From Chloranthus sessilifolius (lineage: Eukaryota > Streptophyta > Magnoliopsida > Chloranthales > Chloranthaceae): DNA of 64,000 nt. The stretch lies in assembly GCA_021018995.1 (NCBI GenBank), contig CM037585.1, forward strand, positions 69,690,646 to 69,754,645, given 5' to 3'. The first letter of the stretch is position 1. Every line of letters begins with the position of its first letter. The translations under genes were made by a program, and so were the position numbers. The notes below the pieces were generated by a model. It had not been told where the DNA came from, ran no database searches, and was given only the letters and a program-made list of their open reading frames with translations. Shown in pieces: positions 58,024 through 64,000 of the stretch.

Positions 58024-59313
58024 TGATCCACATCTCTGTACACTATGTACCATACTTGTTGAATTTTTGTGTTGTTTTGTTTAAAACTCTGTCATGTGTT
58101 GTCTTTGCTTTGTTGTTGATATGCATGTTTTGTTTTGTGTTGTGTTGTTATTGATGTTGATGTGAATGTTTTGTCATCTGAATTTCATGAGCATGCTTCC
58201 TACTGAGATTGAAATGTGTATGGACCTGCTATCATTTAAATGTGAATGGACCTGTTGTATGTTAAAATCATTTGAATGCTAGGGAATTTATTCTGTGCAT
58301 ATGCTGGTAATGGGCATGAACTTGTCAGAGTTGAAAGAGATGAAATGTGAGGAAAGTTGGTGCTGTTGCATAATGGCAAGGTGCATTTTAGTATTGATGC
58401 ACAGGCTAATGTGCAGTACTGAGAAAGAGTGGATTTGTCTTTCTTGCGAGGCTCAATGGCCTCAATTTCACACTCACAAGCATTTTTGGGCCTTCTCGCG
58501 GGGCTCTAATATGAAAATTGTTACTTCGTGAGAGCCTTGCGAACTAAAGACCTGAAGAAAGCTTGCAAATGAACCTCGTGAGGCTTTGCCTTCTCTGCGA
58601 CATTGAGCTACACAAAAAATGGAAATCATGTATTTTGTACCCTCAAGAGCCTCGCGAGCAGACTTTTGAAGCTCGCACTATTAACTACCTTGTGAGAACC
58701 TTTGTGCTCTGAATATATTCTTCTCATGAGGACCATTGCTTCAGCTGCGCGAGGGATACACATGTCCTCTTGTGCAGCTCGAATTCAAATTAGCTCTGCG
58801 AGTGACCTCGCGAGACTCCTGAGTCCCTTAAAAAGTATTTCTCACGAGATTGCATTTCTACTGCGTGAGAAGGATTTGCCCCATAAGTACCTGGCGAGAA
58901 CCACACGAGGCACGAGGTCACACACGTATACCCTGCGATTTCCTTCATTTCCCCATTCTCTCTCTTTGCCCTAGCTTCCATTGAGCACCTCCGAGCTTCC
59001 CTCTCCATTCTTTCTTCTTAACTGCCCATACCACTCCAACTCAGCTACTCTTCTCCTACCATTATGTTCCACAACAGCTCCCGATCATTTTGCACTTAAT
59101 TTAGAGAAATTTGATCCACTGTGCAATATTTGAAGTGGAACCCTAGCTCTCTTGTGGTAAGTGTTCTCACTCTTTCATTTGGATTGATAAGTCTCTGAGT
59201 TTAGTGTTGAGTAGGGTGCCTTTCTTGTACAAAATCTTGTACAAAACCTTCATTGAAGTATAAATTACACTATTTGTGAGTTTAAAGACCTAATTTTTAG
59301 AATTGGTGTAGCC
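58024..59313 (+). promoter_or_regulatory. Internal region of Athila D upstream of ORF2, with CTCGCG array
   Basis: After a T-rich stretch, CTCGCG-type motifs (CCTCGCGAG, CTGCGCGAGG, CACGAGGC, CCTCGTGAGG) are arrayed at 58,440-58,925 in both orientations, matching the LTR U3. A strongly pyrimidine-rich leader follows (58,935-59,060). A good splice-donor-like GTGGTAAGTG lies at about 59,154 and an acceptor-like TTTTTAG at 59,300, just before the ORF2 ATG at 59,314. This layout resembles an LTR promoter and leader. I infer an internal promoter or spliced leader for ORF2. Confidence 0.55.
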
Positions 59314-61314
59314 ATGGCCACGAGTTCTAAATTTATTGATACTTTGGCTGCCATGCTAAACCCTTCCCCTACTGGCAGCCTTGTGGCCACCTGAAAATCT
59401 GTGAGGATTGCAGAGGCCTCCACTGTGGAGACCTCTGAGGTGCCTACACCCCCTGTGGAGCCCCAAGTGGAATTAATTAAGAAGAGGGTTGCCCCTGTGA
59501 GGAAGGCCAAGGCTGTGGCCTCTGATGCCCCTATTGTCAAGAAGAAGTCAACCCTTAAGAAGAGGGCCAGAGACCATCCCTTTGTTGCTAAAAGCCCTGA
59601 TAAATTCAAGAAAAAATAGAAAAAGGGCAAGGATGTGGTCCTTAAGGTTGGCCCTGAGGAAGAGGAAGAGGATGAGTCACTTGAAACCCCCTCTGAGTTT
59701 GTGGCTGCCATTAAGCTTGAAGCTGAAACTGCCTTTGACAAGGCTTTCTTTGAGGAACAGCCCGAGACTGCTGCATCAATAGAATACCTCACCAAGGCCT
59801 CACTGCTACCTTTGCTCATGCCCCCACTGCAGCTAGTCTTCCCTAGGCTAGTGTAGTTATTTTATCAGAACATCAGGGTGAAGATTAGGGATGATGGAAA
59901 CCCTGCTCTATTGGTACTGATTGATGATTTTGAGATGTTGTTCACCCAAGCAGCAATTGCTGAAATTCTTGGGATACCAGCAACATATAGACCAGAGTGT
60001 GGTTTGGGTGGACCTTTGACTGCAACGATCCCTGAAATTACCAAAGAACTCACTGGAGGGATCATAGCCTCTGGGGTGTCAATTAGAAAGAGAGACCTGC
60101 ATCCAGGCCTGAGATTTATGGATGGGGTTTTGAGAAAAAATATATACTACTCTGGGCACTAGCAAGAGAGGAGGTCCCCAATTGCTGATGCCCTCTACTC
60201 CTTCCACTGTAACCACTACTTTGATGTTGCAAAGCTGATTTTTGATGGGATGAAAGACATCCATGAGGAGGTTAAGAGAGAGCAGAATCCCCATGCCTTC
60301 CCCTATTGCAGGCTCATTACAGCCCTGCAGTAGCTGGGGGCTACCACTTTCAGAAGAATGAGGAGACCCTCGGCCTGGCCCCCAGCAAGTGTGAAAAGAA
60401 GTAGTGGGGGATCAGTGGCACATTGATTAAGAAGAAGAAGAACAAGGCAGTGCTGCTAGCTCAAGCAACCCCCACAATTCAAGAGGGAGCTGCCACTTCA
60501 GTAGCTGTACCCACCAGCTTTGCTACTATTTCTCAAGCAGCCACCTCTATTGTGCTAGCTACACCTACCAAACCTGTTGCCACCATCCCATTTCCATCAC
60601 AACCCATTCCACCATCAACATCTACACACACAACTTCCACACTCACCTCCATTCCCATGCTAGCTTCTACCATAACCCTAACCCCACAAACCTCCATAGT
60701 CCATCATCTATACCTGTACCTTTACCCATTACCTCAGCCACAACTACCTTACCTATAACCACACCTGAGCCAATTCCACCCATTTTCCCTGCTCACCCCA
60801 GCCCACATGTCAAACAAACATACACCAAAAAGAATGCCTCACAGACCACCAAACCTCCCACTCAACCTCCCAAGCCCATTAACCTACCAGCCCCTACCCC
60901 ATTACCCCAGTCCATTCAACTTCAAGAGCCCCCAACCACCACTTCTACTAACTTTCTAGAACCTATCCCAACCTCTCAGCCCATCCCAATCCTGACTACA
61001 ACCTCTATTGCAGCATTGTAGAAGACCTTATCCGAAATTGGTGACAGATACATAGCAGAAGCAGCTACCAAACTCTTCACTGCTACAGAACCTCCTATGG
61101 CAACTGCTCCTAAACCCCATGAGCCCAAAAATTAAAGCCTGGAATCAAGATCAAGGAGCCTGAACCCACAAAGCCTGATCCCATTCCCAAAAGGAGAAGT
61201 AGCACCAAGCAGAGAAAAACTACTTCCAAGAGATCCAAGTCCACTGCTGCTGCCCTCAAGAAGGAAAGAGGGAAATCTGTCCAAGACCATGCAGAGGAAA
61301 ATTTAGATGATTAA
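59314..61314 (+). pseudogene. Athila D ORF2 (extra ORF after pol, env position)
   Basis: 2,001 bp, 667 codons from MATSSKFIDTLAAML to DHAEENLDD. The N-terminal part is basic and acidic by turns (KRVAPVRKAKAV, then EEEEEDESLETP). The centre is a helical domain with DDFEMLFTQAAIAEILGIPA, RFMDGVLRKNIYY, PIADALYSFHCNHYFDVA and HAFPYCRLITAL, resembling the plant-transposon-like domain of Athila extra ORFs. A Thr/Pro-rich linker (60,430-61,010, read in a shifted frame) leads to a Lys/Arg tail (PKRRSSTKQRKTTSKRSK). Stops at about 59,392, 59,617, 59,854, 60,162, 60,331 and others are mostly single changes. I see no signal peptide or membrane segment, so an envelope role is not supported. Confidence 0.7.
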
Positions 61315-63216
61315 ACTATACAATGTAATTAGTTAGTATGGTTTAGCATCTTAGAATCTTTTATAGTTATTTTCATTAACATTGTACATACTGCTGTTTA
61401 TGAAATAAATTTCTTTTTGGTTTGGTAGCTTTGATGTCAGTGCTCTTTGGTTTTGTTTATTTCTGCTATGTATTAATTTTACTTGCCTTGTTTTGTGTGT
61501 TCTTTTTATCAAGGTACCCTACTGCACAAGTCCCTTATCTCTCAAATAGTGAGGACACTGTTCCTCATAGGTTTAGGGGTGTGGCAAGGTATGCCAATGA
61601 TGTAGTTAACCTAAGTGCACAGAACCAAGTGAGTAAGATAGAGATAGAGTTAAGTTCACCTAAGAAACTTTGAAAATGAGAAAATTTAAAATTTTGCAGA
61701 CCTTTAGGAATTAAAAGCTTTTAAATTTTAGCATTTCCATGAGGTGAACACTAAGAAAACTCATTTGTGTCAGCACTTAGTGAACCATTAAAGAGAGAAA
61801 AGGTAAGGACATAACCATGAGTTCAATGAAAGACCATACCTAGTGAGATTTGGGCCTACAAAAATTTTTTTCCCTTTGAGGAGTGTCTTAGGCAATTCTT
61901 TTTGCTTTAAGGACTGGCTGAGTTTATTTCTTCACTAGATGTTGGGCATCTCCAAGTTGAAACAGTTGATAGTACCCATGACATTTAGGAAAGGATCAAG
62001 GCCTTCCCTTGGATAGTTTGAGCTTAAAGCTACCAAACCCAGTAAACTGCCCTTGTGCATACACCCTTTGAGCCTTAATTTCCAATTTTCTTAAAAATAC
62101 ACCTAAATATTTGAACCTTATCCTGTGGACCTAACTCAACCCTACCCCCACTCTGAGAATTCAAAAGGTAAAGGAGAAGAAGTTGAAGAGGGACCAGCTA
62201 GGGTCAACATTTGGTGAATGAAAAAGAAACACAAGAAGAGGACAGCAGTGTAGTAGCTGGAAGGAGAGAGGCATTTCAAAAAAAAATAAAAATAATAATA
62301 ATAATAAAACAAAAAGAAAAGAAAAATCTATCCAAAAGAAAAATAGAAAAAGAAAATAATGAAAAGGAAGAGAGAGGAGTCAAGAGAAAATTTTATTGAA
62401 AAAAGGGAAAATAAGAGGAGAAGCGGGCCACTTCAAGTCTGGAAAACATCAAAGAAGATGGAATATGCTGAATTAAAGAAGGTGAAGTCATGAATCACCT
62501 CCTTCACCTGCTGATTTCTCAATTTTGTAACCATTTTACCCTTCCATTCTTTATAACCTACACCCATAAGCCACATTACAACCTTCTCATAAGACCTTGT
62601 GATCCTAATTAGAATAAGATGTTATGTGGAGATAATGAGTTGTCCAATCTATTATGAGAAATAGTCAATGATGCCAGAATTTTGGAGCCTTGCCTATGCT
62701 CATGCTTGCAGGCCCATTTGGGGACTGTAACTACTCTTGACCCTGGTAAGCATTGGGTCTAACATTAAATATATTGGGCATTGTCTAAACCTAATTTTTA
62801 AATTAATGGTGAGCTCAGTACTGACATACACTTGCTGTTTTTCTTGTTGTAAGCTGATTGGAAATGATATGCATGCATCTAAGAGTTTTTCATGATAAAA
62901 TGGCTTGTGCATTTCATATGTTTAAACTCCTCACAGTTTGAAAAGAATCAAGGGTGGATTGATACTCTGTTTATTGAAAATTAATTTGATAATGTGTGCA
63001 CTTTTGTTAACTATTTCATTGAGAAGTTTATGGGTATCTTCACTGAAAACCCTCAGGAGACTTCACTCCTCCACTGGGGATCACCTAGGGGTTTAAAAGG
63101 CTTGATGCATAAGCTAAATGCATCCCTGCTCCCTATAAAAGTGGCATTTACATTCCTAGAGTAGTTGTTTAAATTTTTCTTTGCTCGAGGACTAGCAAAG
63201 ATTAGGTTTGGGAGTG
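61315..63216 (+). other. Athila D 3' region with internal polypurine-like site and polypurine tract
   Basis: This aligns with the 3' regions of A and B. GTGAGGACACTG and an internal AGGTTTAGGGGTG lie at 61,569-61,581. An AAT-rich microsatellite is at 62,279-62,308. The conserved block TGATGCATAAGCTAAATGCATC is split around 63,102-63,123. The polypurine tract AGGTTTGGGAGTG is at 63,204-63,216. No gene is seen. Confidence 0.7.
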
Positions 63217-64000
63217 TGTTATTCACTAAAAAGTACCACTTTTCACCTCTTAACCTAGCCTTTACTACACCTTGTAGCTTTATAATAATCTTTTGTTTAG
63301 CTTGTTTTGTAGTTAATAATAATTGTGCAGCTTAATATAAAGTTTATCCTTTTGGTGTCAAAAAGTGAGAATTCTAGCCAAGGATGACTACTGAGCCAAA
63401 GACTGATGGAACACCATGGTGGTATGCACCATGGTGACTAGTTTGCATGTCAAGGTGAACCAAAGAAGTCCAACAAATGAGAGGATTCTAGATATGATTG
63501 GAGAAAGCTGCAACAGCAGCATATGCATTGCAGCAGAAGTGCAGAAGTATTGCCTCGCACAATCACAAAGGTTGCCTCACACTATTTAAATCCGTAGCAA
63601 AGCCACCTCGCACAGCTGATACCTACAACATAAGAGAACTTGCACACTCCGTGAAGGAATTAACCTCAGAGAACTGCTTCTCATAGTAGTCACGCACTTC
63701 AGCTGCTATCAACACTCAGAGTACTCACGAAGCTCTCGCGGGGATCAAGTTGCAAGCAGCCGCATGCGCAGTCTCAGGAAACCAAGTTATATAAATGAAT
63801 CAAGCAAGCTCACGAAGTTCTTGCGTATTTCAAGAGGAGAGAGCTCCAAAATTTCTCTCACATAGCTCTCACGCGCGTGAAAGTAAAAACCTCCACTGCG
63901 CGAGCTATTCTACTCATTACACAAGGAGCCTGGCGAAAGATAAATTCATCTTCGCGAGACCCTCATGATAGAAAATTCTGAAGTTCTACTGTGAGAGCAA
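63217..64000 (+). repeat. LTR3 (3' LTR of Athila D), truncated by the window edge
   Basis: It starts TGTTATTCACTAAAAAG directly after the polypurine tract. It has twin palindromes CACCATGGTG at 63,413-63,422 and 63,428-63,437 and the start of the CTCGCG array (63,550 on). Only the first 784 bases are in the window. Confidence 0.9.

Larger units (their letters stand above)
49452..64000 (+). mobile_element. Athila-like element D, full internal region, right LTR cut by window edge
   Basis: The order is LTR2, primer site TAGCACCGTTGTTGGGAA (52,125-52,142, two or three changes from the consensus), gag, protease, RT, RNase H, integrase, internal CTCGCG array, long ORF2, 3' region, polypurine tract (63,204-63,216) and LTR3. 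It is the most complete element in gene content here but carries many stops and several frameshifts. Confidence 0.85.

Noticed and set aside
59265..59819. 184-codon minus-strand ORF opposite Athila D ORF2
   Set aside because: Low-complexity S/T/A-rich mirror of the K/E-rich ORF2; no splice or promoter signals.
59314..61314. Envelope glycoprotein reading of Athila ORF2
   Set aside because: I see no signal peptide, membrane segment or cysteine pattern; only the position is env-like.
1..64000. Host genes, tRNA or rRNA genes
   Set aside because: Every stretch with coding signal matches retrotransposon proteins; no cloverleaf or rRNA-like segment was noticed on reading.

Overview
The window is repeat-rich plant nuclear DNA. 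I see no host gene, tRNA or rRNA. Nearly all of it is LTR retrotransposon sequence of the Ty3/gypsy class, from two lineages: Athila-like elements (long 2.4-2.7 kb LTRs, tRNA-Asp-type primer site, LDLGAS protease, a second ORF after pol) and one Tat/Ogre-like element (long acidic pol linker, a second RNase H, a spliced antisense gene, a hypervariable 3' region). Athila and Tat/Ogre elements are known from seed plants, and this depth of nesting suggests heterochromatin of a large genome. I cannot name the species.

Layout. 1-518 is the tail of an Athila LTR (element L) sitting in the Tat element T. 519-5,893 is T pol: linker, RT, RNase H, second RNase H and integrase. 5,894-7,477 is a T 3' spacer. 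7,478-11,385 on the minus strand is a multi-exon antisense gene with a plant-mobile-domain-like core and its own TATA box. 11,578-13,659 is further T 3' DNA. Athila A (13,660-37,465, TSD CTCCC) interrupts T, and Athila B (16,836-30,672, TSD TATGC) interrupts A exactly at its gag start codon. T resumes at 37,471 with a short-motif array, an 83-bp tandem repeat and a polypurine tract. Its LTR starts at 39,259 and runs on into a Tat gag at 40,870-43,082. There Athila C/D begins: LTR, pol-deleted internal region, shared LTR, full internal region and third LTR, which leaves the window at 64,000.

All coding regions carry stops and frameshifts, mostly single transitions, so no element here looks autonomous. 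Several protein sites are still readable: the T integrase D,D35E triad, zinc knuckles in B and C gag, and an intact FMDD motif in C only.

The most interesting pattern is regulatory. Each family has its own short motif array in the LTR U3 upstream of the TATA box (CTCGAG in A, TCGAGAGGTTC in B, CTCGCG in C/D, GCGCGTAATT in T). In T, B and D the same family-specific motif is arrayed a second time inside the element, just upstream of the non-gag-pol gene: the antisense gene in T and ORF2 in B and D. This suggests that the extra genes share control with the LTR promoter. Other unusual points are a second polypurine-like site about 1.64 kb upstream of the 3' LTR in A, B and D, LTR-sharing composites in both lineages, and a twin CACCATGGTG palindrome in Athila U3s.
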